In this document: positions 27,689 through 36,658 of the stretch, one piece after another
Layout: every line of letters starts with the position of its first letter
Numbering within the stretch: position 1 is the stretch's first letter
Origin: an uncultured Bacteroidales bacterium
Lineage (GTDB): Bacteria; Bacteroidota; Bacteroidia; Bacteroidales; Muribaculaceae
Direction: 5' to 3'
NCBI GenBank assembly: GCA_958418815.1
Contig: CATZGB010000009.1
Coordinates: 19,606-83,605 of the forward strand
DNA length: 64,000 nt
Translations under genes and position numbers: made by a program
Notes under the pieces: generated by a model
What the model was told of the DNA's origin: nothing
What the model saw: the letters and a program-made list of their open reading frames with translations, nothing else
Databases searched by the model: none

Positions 27689-28138
27689 TCAGCGGGAGAC
27701 GGGGGCCACGGGGATTTTCTCAACCCTGCGCTCGTGGCGGCCACCTTCAAAGGGGGTGTTGAGAAACGCGTCGACGATGGCCAGGGCGGTGACAGGCTCG
27801 ATGAAACGGGCCGGAAGCACCAGCACATTGGCGTCGTTGTGCTGGCGGGCAAGCTTGGCTATGTCGACGTTCCAGCAGAGGGCGGCGCGTATTCCCTGAT
27901 GCTTGTTGAGGGTCATGCCGATGCCGTTGCCGGTGCCGCAGATGGCGATTCCGGGGTAACAGCGCCCCTCCTCCACGGCGATTGCCGCCGGATGGGCGAA
28001 GTCGGGATAATCACATGACTCGGTGGAGTGGGTACCGAAATCCTCAAACTCCTTTCCCTGTGATTCGAGGTAACCTTCAATCATGCTTTTCAGCTCATAA
28101 CCGGCGTGGTCGCTGCAAAGTGCTATTTTCATCTTCAT
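27689..28138 (-). CDS. rpiB: Ribose-5-phosphate isomerase B
   Basis: 149 aa. It interconverts ribose 5-phosphate and ribulose 5-phosphate. CSDHAGYELKSMIEGYL at the N-terminus, the catalytic CGTGNGIGMTLNKHQGIRAAL (around residue 69) and ARQHNDANVLVLPAR match the LacAB/RpiB fold. Starts at 28138 and 28132 are both possible (MKMKIAL). It is the last gene of a likely five-gene minus-strand operon (15-bp gap to the gene before) and ends at the shared terminator. Confidence 0.95.
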   Translation of the reverse strand: MKMKIALCSDHAGYELKSMIEGYLESQGKEFEDFGTHSTESCDYPDFAHPAAIAVEEGRCYPGIAICGTGNGIGMTLNKHQGIRAALCWNVDIAKLARQHNDANVLVLPARFIEPVTALAIVDAFLNTPFEGGRHERRVEKIPVAPVSR

Positions 28139-28153
28139 ATGTGTCTTAGGGGG

Positions 28154-29179
28154 TTATTCTTCATTATCCTTAACAACGGGAAGAGCGGTCTGTTCAGCCG
28201 GGGCTGCCTCCGGCACGACAGGTTCGATGTCATCGCCGTCCGAGGCTGGTGGCGGCGGCACTCCATCTCCAGATTCCTCAATCTCAAATCCAGGAGGCAG
28301 GGCCGGTACGGCCTTCTTCTTGCCACCAAGCGAGAATGTGTAGAACACCGAGAACGACCCGGTGATTATGCCGTTGCGCGCTCCATAGCCGGGTATATAC
28401 CAAGGCTGGCCGCCTGGCTGCTCAGTCTCATGGAGAATGGCGCGGAAGCGCACGTTCCAGCCCATCGAAATCGGCTTCCAGATTTTCACACGCAGCCCGA
28501 AAAGCACATTTATGTATGACACCGAGGAGGTCTGCGACGGGAAGTCGACCGTCTCCTGCTGGCCCCAGTAGCCGTCGGTGATCAGGACATCGCGGAGCTG
28601 GTAGCTGAAACGGCTCCAGCCATACCTGATGCCGGCCACAAACTGGTAGTCGGGGTTGCTGTTGTACAGGAAGTTGTAGTTTGCGCCTATCCTGAAATAT
28701 GGCGAAAGGCCCACATGGTAGGTGTAATTCTGGTTGCTCGGAGTGGAGCTCGCATTACCCAGCCCCACCTCCACCACCGGGATGTAACGGTTGTGGAGGT
28801 TGATTTCGGCCGAGAAGCCTACCAGGCCGTAACTCTGCCCGAAAATCCTCATCAGCGGATCCCACAGGTCGACACCCACCGACGCGCTGAAAAGCAAAGG
28901 GTTTATCATCTTCGGCACCCGCCCCTGGGTCACGCCGTCAACCGCCACCGTGTCGGGCACCTCCTTTCCGGTGACCGTGTCGACCAGCACCTTGTTACCC
29001 TGGTCGTCGGTGACGCTCACCAGCCGCGAACGGTCTATAGAGTCGCCCGGCTGTTTGTTCTCGTTGACCCCGACAAGGTTCTTCGATCCGGCTTTCACAG
29101 GGGTAACCCGTCGCTGGGCCGACAGCCCGCAGCAAACCAGGCAGCACAGGAGCGTCAGTATCAAGCGCGACAGTCTCAT
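28154..29179 (-). CDS. DUF6048-type outer membrane protein
   Basis: 341 aa with a signal peptide ending at GLSAQ. A charged N-terminal linker (about 25-85) precedes a beta-barrel-like region (about 90-280) with alternating strands such as GLVGFSAEINLHNRYIPVVEVGLG and FQFVAGIRYGWSRF-like segments. It ends in a proline/acid-rich tail. The pattern fits the DUF6048 family of Bacteroidales, which lacks a known function. Its start overlaps the stop of the preceding DUF6452 gene by 4 bp (ATGA), a sign of translational coupling. Confidence 0.7.
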   Translation of the reverse strand: MRLSRLILTLLCCLVCCGLSAQRRVTPVKAGSKNLVGVNENKQPGDSIDRSRLVSVTDDQGNKVLVDTVTGKEVPDTVAVDGVTQGRVPKMINPLLFSASVGVDLWDPLMRIFGQSYGLVGFSAEINLHNRYIPVVEVGLGNASSTPSNQNYTYHVGLSPYFRIGANYNFLYNSNPDYQFVAGIRYGWSRFSYQLRDVLITDGYWGQQETVDFPSQTSSVSYINVLFGLRVKIWKPISMGWNVRFRAILHETEQPGGQPWYIPGYGARNGIITGSFSVFYTFSLGGKKKAVPALPPGFEIEESGDGVPPPPASDGDDIEPVVPEAAPAEQTALPVVKDNEE

Positions 29180-29748
29180 TCCCCAGCCCCCTCCTGCGGG
29201 TCGTCGTCATCTTCGACATCAGTGGAAGCGGTGCGGAAAAAGACCTGTATACGCTCCAGCTCAACATTGGTCACCACCGGGTCAATCACCGCGATGGAGT
29301 CAATAAGATGGCGGGTGTACTCCACATCGCATATCACATAGCGGTACATGGCCCCGCATTCACTGGAGGCGAAATAAGGCTCAGCGTCGTAATGAAACGT
29401 GATTATGTCGTCAAACGCCGGGTTGTCAAGCCCCTGCAGCTTGTAATCGTAATGCAGGCAAAACGAGGTGGAGCTGACCCCGTCGCGGAACGGGAGATAC
29501 ACCTGGCTGACTTTCTGGCCCGAATGCACCAGCAGGGAGTCGCCGGGCGCGCCCACGCCGCCGAGGTCGAGCGAGTCGAGCGTGACAGAGCTGCCAGTGG
29601 CATAGTCATAGAAGCCCATCAGCGGCAACGCGCTGTGGTTGTCGGTGCAGCCGCTGGTGTTGCAGCTCACCGTCAGCAGACCGAGCGGCAGCAGCATCAC
29701 CGCCGCGAGGCGCAACAGTATGTATGAATGAATCTGTCTCACTCTCAA
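29176..29748 (-). CDS. DUF6452-type lipoprotein
   Basis: 190 aa. The N-terminal hydrophobic stretch ends in LLTVSC, a lipobox-like site followed by NTSGCTDNHSALP. The body is beta-rich (LPFRDGVSSTSFCLHYDY; FHYDAEPYFASSECGAMYRY), and the tail is acidic. It resembles the DUF6452 family that travels with DUF6048 proteins. The pair overlaps by 4 bp, so a lipoprotein plus barrel complex at the outer membrane is plausible (inference). Confidence 0.7.
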   Translation of the reverse strand: MRVRQIHSYILLRLAAVMLLPLGLLTVSCNTSGCTDNHSALPLMGFYDYATGSSVTLDSLDLGGVGAPGDSLLVHSGQKVSQVYLPFRDGVSSTSFCLHYDYKLQGLDNPAFDDIITFHYDAEPYFASSECGAMYRYVICDVEYTRHLIDSIAVIDPVVTNVELERIQVFFRTASTDVEDDDDPQEGAGE

Positions 29749-29780
29749 AAAACGAATCTGTTTCAGTAAGCGCCCCGGGG

Positions 29781-30755
29781 TCAGAACCGCGACTCTATCT
29801 CATAATCGTTGCGGCGCGACGAGTTCCTGACAATCAGCTCGCCGAGGAATCCGGTGAGGAACAGCTGGGTGCCGAGTATCATCGACACCAGCGAGAGATA
29901 GAAATACGGCGAGTCGGTGACGAGTATGTAATGCTGGCCAGAGTGCATCGCCCAGAGCTTGTGGGCGCCGACGGCCACCACGGCCACCAGTCCCAGCAGG
30001 AACATCAGCGACCCGAGCAGCCCGAAGAAGTGCATCGGCTTGATTCCAAACTTGTTTGTGAACCACAGTGTGGCCAGGTCGAGATAGCCGTTGACAAACC
30101 TGTCAAGGCCAAACTTCGTCTTGCCGTATTTGCGCGCCTGATGGTGGACCACCTTCTCCCCTATCCGCGTGAAGCCGGCGTTTTTGGCCAGATAGGGTAT
30201 GTAGCGGTGCATGTCGCCATAGACCTCGATATGCTTCACCACCTTGTTGCGGTAGGCTTTCAGCCCGCAATTGAAGTCGTGGAGGTTGCGGATGCCGCTG
30301 ACCCTCCTGGCCGTGGCGTTGAAAAGCTTGGTCGGGATGGTCTTCGACAGCGGGTCATATCGTTTCTGCTTCCAGCCGCTCACCAGGTCATACCCCTCCT
30401 GGGTTATCATCCGGTGAAGCTCTGGAATCTCGTCGGGGGAATCCTGGAGGTCGGCGTCCATCGTGATCACCACCCTGCCACGGGCCAGTCCGAAACCTGT
30501 GTGCAGGGCGGGCGACTTGCCGTAGTTGCGACGGAAGCTCACCCCGTGTACAGCGTCGGGATACTCCTGCGCGAGCCGACGGATGACCTCCCACGAGCGG
30601 TCGGTCGAGCCGTCGTTGACATATATCACTTCATATGTGAATCCATTGGCCTTCATGACCCTGTCAATCCAGGCCTGCAGCTCGGGCAGCGACTCCTCCT
30701 CGTTGTAGAGGGGGACGACCACCGAAATCTCCACGGGATATTCTTCGTTGTTCAT
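29781..30755 (-). CDS. Membrane-anchored family 2 glycosyltransferase
   Basis: 324 aa. The GT-A fold has EISVVVPLYNEEESLPEL, the nucleotide-sugar-binding VNDGSTDRSWE, and the metal-binding DADLQDSPDEIP. Two C-terminal membrane helices (about 230-300) match the DPM1/PglJ-like polyprenyl-phosphate glycosyltransferase group (for example ArnC/GtrB). It probably transfers a sugar to undecaprenyl phosphate at the inner membrane for envelope glycan synthesis. Neighbouring DUF4199 and DUF6452 genes are 43 and 32 bp away on the same strand. Confidence 0.9.
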   Translation of the reverse strand: MNNEEYPVEISVVVPLYNEEESLPELQAWIDRVMKANGFTYEVIYVNDGSTDRSWEVIRRLAQEYPDAVHGVSFRRNYGKSPALHTGFGLARGRVVITMDADLQDSPDEIPELHRMITQEGYDLVSGWKQKRYDPLSKTIPTKLFNATARRVSGIRNLHDFNCGLKAYRNKVVKHIEVYGDMHRYIPYLAKNAGFTRIGEKVVHHQARKYGKTKFGLDRFVNGYLDLATLWFTNKFGIKPMHFFGLLGSLMFLLGLVAVVAVGAHKLWAMHSGQHYILVTDSPYFYLSLVSMILGTQLFLTGFLGELIVRNSSRRNDYEIESRF

Positions 30756-30798
30756 TTTTTCTTTTATGAGATTTTTCCACGGCTACGCGCCAGGAGGG

Positions 30799-31395
30799 TC
30801 AGGAGCGCTGGCCTCCTCCACCTCCGACCGGCACCTTCACCAGCCGCACGACCGCCGCGAGGAACATTGACAGCACCGACCCGGAGAAGAGCCCGAGCCA
30901 CATCCAGACCATGGCTATGGTGAATGGTGACGGGGCAAGCCTGCGGTCGATGATTGCCTGGAACTCCTCGGCAAGCTCTGTGCCGGCGCCGGTCGACTCG
31001 TTGCGGTAGAACTCCACACCGAGCCGGAGGGTGTCAAGGATGAAATCGGGATAAATCCAACGCATGAAGATGAAGGCCGCCGCGCTCATTATCAGCGATC
31101 CGGCGGCGAAGGTCAGTATCCCCTGCATCCACAAGGCCGAATAGGTCACAAGCCCATGGGACTCGACATATGTGCGGCGCAGAAACCGGTAGGCGATGAA
31201 TGGCACCAGCAGGGCCATCGTCAGCACGACGATGTTGAGCAGCCCGGCCCGCATGGAGGCCACGCTCAGCCCGAATATGGCCGTGAACCACAGGCCGAGC
31301 CACGCCCCGTCGCTCCCGGCGCGCTCATATATCGAGCGTGGGGCGCGTCCCGACGCGTTCCCTGCCTGACGGTCATTGCGATTGTTGGATTCCAT
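30799..31395 (-). CDS. DUF4199 membrane protein
   Basis: 198 aa with four hydrophobic segments (about 32-50, 53-70, 88-112, 158-182) and an unusually long polar N-terminus. It fits the DUF4199 family, common next to GT2 genes of the type that follows here. Function unknown. The ATG at 31395 lies only 5 bp past the candidate -7 box (31401-31408), so either the mRNA is leaderless or translation begins further in. Confidence 0.75.
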   Translation of the reverse strand: MESNNRNDRQAGNASGRAPRSIYERAGSDGAWLGLWFTAIFGLSVASMRAGLLNIVVLTMALLVPFIAYRFLRRTYVESHGLVTYSALWMQGILTFAAGSLIMSAAAFIFMRWIYPDFILDTLRLGVEFYRNESTGAGTELAEEFQAIIDRRLAPSPFTIAMVWMWLGLFSGSVLSMFLAAVVRLVKVPVGGGGGQRS

Positions 31396-31400
31396 TGGTG

Positions 31401-31408
31401 CAAATTTA
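31401..31408 (-). promoter_or_regulatory. Candidate -7 box for the DUF4199-GT2-DUF6452-DUF6048-rpiB operon
   Basis: TAAATTTG on the minus strand, directly before the start codon. No clear TTTG lies 20 bp upstream. A TAATTTTG on the plus strand at 31422-31429 could serve the divergent DUF3737 gene. Confidence 0.4.
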
Positions 31409-31468
31409 CGAATATTTTTGCTAATTTTGTATCACTATACCTCCGCAGTGAGGTTTTTTAACGGAATA

Positions 31469-32416
31469 ATGCGCCAATTGACTATGAACAACCCTGAAAA
31501 TCACCAAGACAACCTCAACGGCTCACAGGCAAGCCGCCCGGTGACCACCCCGGTGGTCTTCCCCGACGGGATGAAGACGGTGGCCAACAAGGAATTCGGC
31601 GGCGAGCGGGCCCTGTTCGCCACCCACCGGCTCAGGCTTGAGAGCGTGACTTTCCACCCCGGGGAATCGGCCCTGAAATGCTGCTCGGCCATCGATGCCG
31701 AGGGATGCGTCTTCGAAGGGAAATACCCCTTCTGGCATGTCGACACCTTCCGCTGCGTCGATTGCCACTTCCTACCCGGAGCCAGGGCGGCGCTGTGGTA
31801 CTCGCGCAACCTCGAGATGAGCCGATGCCAGGTCGACGCCCCCAAGATGTTCCGCGAGATGGCAAACCTCTCGCTTGAGCATGTCAGGATTCCCGACGCG
31901 CAGGAGACCCTTTGGGGCTGCCGCGGGGTCAGGCTCCGCGACGTGGAGGTCGGCAAGGCCGACTACATCTTCTTCCACTGCTCGGACATCGACATCGACC
32001 ATTACCGCCAGGATGGCAACTACTCATTCCAGTACTGCCGCAATGTCGTGATACGCAACGCGGTGATAAACTCGCGCGACGCCCTGTGGGAGACCGACAA
32101 CGTGACGGTCTACGACTCCGAAATCAACGGTGAGTTTCTCGGATGGCACTCCCGCAACCTGCGCCTGGTGCGCTGCCGCATCAATGGCACCCAGCCGCTA
32201 TGCTATTGCAAGAACCTGGTGATGGAGGACTGCGTGATGGGCGACGAATGCGACCTGGCATTCGAGGATTCCGAACTGACGGCGACCGTCAACTCGGCCA
32301 TCGTCAGCGTGAAGAATCCCCGCACCGGCTCGCTGAAGGCGCTGGCCATCGGCGAGGTGATCCTCGACAAAAACATACTGGCCCCGGCCGACTGCCGGAT
32401 AGAGACCGAAATCTGA
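31469..32416 (+). CDS. DUF3737 family protein (right-handed beta-helix-like)
   Basis: 315 aa from the ATG at 31469; a second ATG at 31484 (MNNPENHQ) is also possible. The protein consists of short regular repeats with the spacing of a parallel beta-helix (for example LWYSRNLEMSRCQVDA, LWGCRGVRLRDVEVG, LGWHSRNLRLVRCRING). There is no signal peptide. DUF3737 proteins are widespread in gut anaerobes and lactobacilli; no function is established. The next gene (PatB/MalY) starts 3 bp after its stop, so they are co-transcribed. Confidence 0.85.
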   Translation: MRQLTMNNPENHQDNLNGSQASRPVTTPVVFPDGMKTVANKEFGGERALFATHRLRLESVTFHPGESALKCCSAIDAEGCVFEGKYPFWHVDTFRCVDCHFLPGARAALWYSRNLEMSRCQVDAPKMFREMANLSLEHVRIPDAQETLWGCRGVRLRDVEVGKADYIFFHCSDIDIDHYRQDGNYSFQYCRNVVIRNAVINSRDALWETDNVTVYDSEINGEFLGWHSRNLRLVRCRINGTQPLCYCKNLVMEDCVMGDECDLAFEDSELTATVNSAIVSVKNPRTGSLKALAIGEVILDKNILAPADCRIETEI

Positions 32417-32419
32417 CAG

Positions 32420-33595
32420 ATGGAATTTTCAAAGGAGTATTTCGACAAGGCGCCCGACCGGCGCGGCTCCGGCTCCTACAAATGGGACAGCATCCCGGAG
32501 CCTGACATGATTCCCCTCTGGGTCGCCGACATGGACTTCAAGACCGCCCCCTGCGTAATCGAGGCGCTGGCCCGCAGGGTCGACCACGGGGTCTTCGGCT
32601 ACACCCTGGTGGATGACAGCTACTACGAAGCCCTGACCGGATGGTTTGCCAGCCGCCACGGCTACGACATCGATTCCCGCATGGTGATTTACACCTCCGG
32701 GGTGGTGCCGGCCATCTCGGCCATCATCAAGGCACTGGCCAAACCAGGCGAAGGGGTCATCGTGCAGACTCCGGTCTACAATTGTTTCTTCTCCTCCATC
32801 CGCAACAACGACTGCCGTATCGTGGAGTCGCCCCTGCTCAGGGAAGACCTGTCACCCTCGGAGTTCACCTACCGGATTGACTTCGACGACCTTGAGCGCA
32901 AGGCCGCCGACCCGGCCAACACCCTGCTGCTGCTCTGCAATCCCCACAACCCCGCAGGCAGGATATGGAGCCGCGAGGAGCTGGCCAAGGTGGCCGACAT
33001 ATGCCGCCGCCACGGGGTCAGGGTGGTCAGCGACGAAATCCACTGCGAGCTGACGATGCCGGGCCTGGAATATGTGCCCTACGCCACGGTCGACCCCTCG
33101 GGGGTCATCTGCCTCTCCCCCTCCAAGGCGTTCAACACCGCCGGGCTGCAGATTGCCAACATCGTCTGCCCAGACGACTCGGTGCGCCGGGCCGTCGACC
33201 GCGCGATAAACATCAATGAGGTCTGCGATGTCAACCCCTTCGGTGTCGCCGCCCTGAAAGCGGCCTACACCCCAGAGGGGGCGGCCTGGCTCGACGCGCT
33301 GCGCGGATACATCGCCGGCAACTATGAGCTGACGCGCGAGGCAATCGCCCGCGAGCTGCCCGGCTGCCCGATGGCCACCCTGGAGGCCACCTATCTCCCA
33401 TGGATTGACGTGTCGGCCCTCGGCATCCCCTCGGAAGAGCTGGAGGAGAGGCTCAAGACCGAGGCGAAAGTATGGGTCAACTGCGGCGAGATGTATGGCC
33501 GCGGAGGCTTCATCCGCCTCAACATCGCCTGTCCGCGCCAACGGTTGCGCGAGGGGCTTGAGCGCATCTGCCGTTTCCTCGGCAGCCGCGGCTGA
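32420..33595 (+). CDS. PatB/MalY-type PLP-dependent C-S lyase or aminotransferase
   Basis: 391 aa. It is fold-type I, with PLP lysine in CLSPSKAFNTAGLQIAN (around residue 233), LLCNPHNPAGRIWS (Asn/Pro motif around residue 174), the DEIHCELTMPG aspartate (around residue 204), and the C-terminal arginine in GGFIRLNIACP. The N-terminal IPLWVADMDF motif is diagnostic of the MalY/PatB subgroup, usually cystathionine beta-lyases. It is likely to cleave cystathionine or cysteine to pyruvate, ammonia and a thiol. Tightly coupled to the DUF3737 gene. Confidence 0.9.
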   Translation: MEFSKEYFDKAPDRRGSGSYKWDSIPEPDMIPLWVADMDFKTAPCVIEALARRVDHGVFGYTLVDDSYYEALTGWFASRHGYDIDSRMVIYTSGVVPAISAIIKALAKPGEGVIVQTPVYNCFFSSIRNNDCRIVESPLLREDLSPSEFTYRIDFDDLERKAADPANTLLLLCNPHNPAGRIWSREELAKVADICRRHGVRVVSDEIHCELTMPGLEYVPYATVDPSGVICLSPSKAFNTAGLQIANIVCPDDSVRRAVDRAININEVCDVNPFGVAALKAAYTPEGAAWLDALRGYIAGNYELTREAIARELPGCPMATLEATYLPWIDVSALGIPSEELEERLKTEAKVWVNCGEMYGRGGFIRLNIACPRQRLREGLERICRFLGSRG

Positions 33596-33658
33596 CCCCG
33601 CCGACGCCCATACGGCCCCACCCACAACATCTATACCACAAACCTGAATTTCCACTCT

Positions 33659-35107
33659 TTGGCAGGAATATCCCAGATACAGAACGGGCAGCCCCTCAAC
33701 AAGCGGCAATGCCTGATATTGGCCGCGAAACTGTCGTGGCCCGCTATGATGGCGCAGCTGTCAAGCATTGTCATGCAATATATCGACACCGCCATGGTAG
33801 GGCAGCTCGGCGCAGATGCCTCCGCCTCGATAGGTCTGATGGCCAGCAGCCTGTGGCTGTTCTGGGGAGTTTGCTCGGCGGCCACGGTCGGATTCTCCGT
33901 GCAGGTCGCCCACCGCATCGGGGCCAAGGACTACACCGGCGCGCGGATGGTGCTTCGCCAGGCCATCTGCGCCTGCCTCGCCGTTGGCCTGGTAGTGGCG
34001 TTGATTGGCGCGAGCATAGCCCCGGGCCTCCCGCAATGGCTTGGAGGCGCCCCGCAGGTGAGACACAACGCCTCGGTCTACTTCCTGGTGTTCGTGCTGG
34101 CTCTTCCTGTCTTGATTTTCAACTACCTCGGTTGCGGCATACTGCGCGCGTCGGGCAATATGAAGGTGCCTGGGGGACTCAACGTGATGATGTGCCTGCT
34201 CGACGTGGTTTTCAACTTTCTGCTCATATTCCCATCCCGCGATGTCAGCCTGCTGGGAATGGGATTCACCATCCCCGGGGCCGGACTGGGAGTGCTTGGT
34301 GCAGCCCTCGGGACAGTCATCGCCGAGGTGATAACCTCATCGCTTGTGATGTGGTATCTCTGCTGCCGCCAGGATGACATGAGGATTTTCCATACCGGCG
34401 AACGCGGCTCGTTCAGGCCCTCGGGCAACATCATCCGCAACGCCGTCAAGGTGTCGGCCCCGGTGGCCCTCGAGCATGCCATCATAAGCGGCGCGCAGAT
34501 AATGATAACGCTCATCGTCGCCCCGTTAGGGGTGATAGCGATAGCGGCCAACGCTTTCGCCGTGACCGCCGAGAGCCTCTGCTACATGCCCGGATTCGGC
34601 ATAGGCGACGCCGCCACCACCCTTGTCGGGCAGAGCTACGGCGCGCGCCGGCTCGACCTGGCCAAGAGGCTGGGATATGTCACTGTCGGGATGGGGATGG
34701 CCGTGATGACCATAATGGGGGCGATACTCTACGTCACCGCCCCCTATGTGATGGGAATGCTCTCACCGGTAAAGGAGATATGCGACCTCGGCACGGAGGT
34801 GTTGCGCATCGAGGCCTGGGCCGAACCGATGTATGCCGCCTCGATCGTGGCATACGGCGTGATGGTCGGCGTGGGCGACACGGTGGTCCCCGCGGGGATG
34901 AACTTCGTGAGCATCTGGCTGGTGCGCCTCCCCATCGCGGCGATACTCGCCCGCTCCATCGGGCTTCACGGGGTATGGCTGGCGATGTGCATAGAGCTTA
35001 CTTTCCGCGGCGTGATATTCCTCGTGCGCCTCATCCGTGGCAGCTGGCTGCGCAACGGCCTGAAGACGGCTCCCGCGGAAGCCCCGTCGTTTGACCCGCA
35101 GCCATGA
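33659..35107 (+). CDS. MATE-family efflux transporter
   Basis: 482 aa with about 12 membrane helices in two halves. Helix 1-2 residues (LSWPAMMAQLSSIVMQYIDTAMVGQLG) and GFGIGDAATTLVGQSYGARR are typical of the NorM/DinF superfamily. It exports cationic drugs or metabolites using Na+ or H+. The start is a TTG at 33659; no in-frame ATG occurs until MMAQ at about residue 32, which would cut into helix 1, so TTG is preferred. The gap from the PatB gene is 63 bp. Confidence 0.9.
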   Translation: MAGISQIQNGQPLNKRQCLILAAKLSWPAMMAQLSSIVMQYIDTAMVGQLGADASASIGLMASSLWLFWGVCSAATVGFSVQVAHRIGAKDYTGARMVLRQAICACLAVGLVVALIGASIAPGLPQWLGGAPQVRHNASVYFLVFVLALPVLIFNYLGCGILRASGNMKVPGGLNVMMCLLDVVFNFLLIFPSRDVSLLGMGFTIPGAGLGVLGAALGTVIAEVITSSLVMWYLCCRQDDMRIFHTGERGSFRPSGNIIRNAVKVSAPVALEHAIISGAQIMITLIVAPLGVIAIAANAFAVTAESLCYMPGFGIGDAATTLVGQSYGARRLDLAKRLGYVTVGMGMAVMTIMGAILYVTAPYVMGMLSPVKEICDLGTEVLRIEAWAEPMYAASIVAYGVMVGVGDTVVPAGMNFVSIWLVRLPIAAILARSIGLHGVWLAMCIELTFRGVIFLVRLIRGSWLRNGLKTAPAEAPSFDPQP

Positions 35108-35116
35108 GCCGCGCCG

Positions 35117-35758
35117 TCACTCCTTCCCCTTTGGCTTTTCGGGCCCGGAGGTCATGGAGAGTATCGGCAGATGCCAGTCCCATTTCAAGGCACACATCCT
35201 CAGGGCTATGATTACCAAGGCGCAGGCAATCTGACACCCTACCGCGCCAAGCCCGAGCAGCCCGGCCAGCCAGTAGACCACCCCGCCGGCGATGCAGGCG
35301 GTGGCATAGATGTCTTTCCTGAAAAACAGTGGTTGCTCGTTGATGAGGATGTCGCGCAAGACACCGCCGAACGAGCCGGTTATCACACCCATCACCACCG
35401 CCACCCACATGGGATAGCCCGTGGCGAGGGTCTTCTGTATGCCGATTACCACGAAAAGCGCCAGCCCCAGGGTGTCGAATACAAACAGCATGCGGTTGTT
35501 GCTCACGAGCATCTTGCGGAAAAGAATCACCACGGCGAGGGATATGCCGGTCACGCCGAGGTAGAGGAATGTCTGCATCCAGAAAACGGGGATGTCGAGC
35601 AGGATGTCGCGCAATGTGCCGCCACCGATGGCGGTGACCAGGCCGACGGTGTAAGCCCCGAACCAGTCGAAGCGGCGGAATGCAGCCAGTCGGATGCCCG
35701 AGATGGCAAACGCGATAGTGCCTATGACCTCAATCGCGGTCAGAAATGTAGTTTCCAA
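35117..35758 (-). CDS. TRIC/YadS-family (UPF0126) cation channel protein
   Basis: 213 aa with seven hydrophobic segments arranged as two repeats, each with the glycine-rich kink motif (GGGTLRDILLDIP around residue 47; GSFGGVLRDILINEQP around residue 130). Prokaryotic TRIC homologues conduct K+ or other monovalent cations across the inner membrane. It follows nth by 31 bp on the same strand. Confidence 0.9.
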   Translation of the reverse strand: METTFLTAIEVIGTIAFAISGIRLAAFRRFDWFGAYTVGLVTAIGGGTLRDILLDIPVFWMQTFLYLGVTGISLAVVILFRKMLVSNNRMLFVFDTLGLALFVVIGIQKTLATGYPMWVAVVMGVITGSFGGVLRDILINEQPLFFRKDIYATACIAGGVVYWLAGLLGLGAVGCQIACALVIIALRMCALKWDWHLPILSMTSGPEKPKGKE

Positions 35759-35789
35759 TTGACAGCGCAGTTACAGGAGGGTTTTACAA

Positions 35790-36449
35790 TCATTTTTCCT
35801 TACGCGTGGCTTCGGTGTAGTATCTGCACCACTCCCTGATGCCGCAATTCAGGCAGTCGGGACGGCGCGCCTTGCAGACGTAGCGTCCGTGGAGAATCAG
35901 CCAGTGGTGGGCCAGCGGTATCTGCTCCTCGGGTATGTTGCTCACCAGCGCCTCCTCGGTCTGCCTCGGGGTCTTGGAGCCTGTGGTCAGCCCGATACGC
36001 TCCGAGACCCTGAACACATGGGTGTCGACAGCCATCGCCGCGCGGTTCCAGACCACAGAGAGCATCACATTGGCGGTCTTGCGCCCCACTCCGGGGATGG
36101 TCAGCAGGTCATCGATGTTGTCGGGCACCTCCCCGCCGAACTCCTCGGTCAGCTTGCGGGCCGCGCCAAGCAGCGATTTGGTCTTGTTGTTGGGATATGA
36201 CACCGAGCGGATGTAGCCGTAGACCGTCTCCTCGTCGGAGGCGGCCAGCGAGGCCGCGTCGGGGAAAGCCTCGAAAAGGGGCGGGGTGACCATGTTGACA
36301 CGCTTGTCGGTGCATTGGGCCGACAGTATCACGGCCAGCAGCAGATGAAACGGGGTGTCGTAATGAAGCTCCGTCTTGGGTTCGGGCATCTCGGCGGCGA
36401 AACGGGCCAGCACCTGCCGGTAACGTTCCTTCAATGATATGCGGGGCAT
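35790..36449 (-). CDS. nth: Endonuclease III
   Basis: 219 aa. DNA glycosylase/AP lyase for oxidised pyrimidines. The helix-hairpin-helix LTIPGVGRKTANVML carries the catalytic lysine (around residue 126), and AVDTHVFRVSERIGL holds the catalytic aspartate. The C-terminal iron-sulfur loop has the standard C-x6-C-x2-C-x5-C spacing (CKARRPDCLNCGIREWC). Upstream (209 bp) is pheS. Confidence 0.96.
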   Translation of the reverse strand: MPRISLKERYRQVLARFAAEMPEPKTELHYDTPFHLLLAVILSAQCTDKRVNMVTPPLFEAFPDAASLAASDEETVYGYIRSVSYPNNKTKSLLGAARKLTEEFGGEVPDNIDDLLTIPGVGRKTANVMLSVVWNRAAMAVDTHVFRVSERIGLTTGSKTPRQTEEALVSNIPEEQIPLAHHWLILHGRYVCKARRPDCLNCGIREWCRYYTEATRKEK

Positions 36450-36570
36450 CGGGCTATGAGGCTTTTGCTATGTTTTGCTTGGTCTGATGAAGAAATAAAG
36501 CTGACCGGGCACCTTCTCCGGCAGCGGCCTGCAAGGCAGGCTTTGGGGAGGAAGAGACCCCTATCAGCCC

Positions 36571-36598
36571 GCAGGGACGCGCCAAAGCGCGTCCCTGC
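36571..36598. repeat. Perfect 12-bp hairpin between pheS and nth
   Basis: GCAGGGACGCGC (36571-36582) and its exact complement (36587-36598) around a CAAA loop. Neither strand has a T-run after it, so it is not a standard terminator. Confidence 0.6.
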
Positions 36599-36658
36599 AA
36601 TCGGCGTTGCCGCCCGACAATGGGCCAGGCAGGCCCGTCTTTGGCGGCACAGCCGGAA

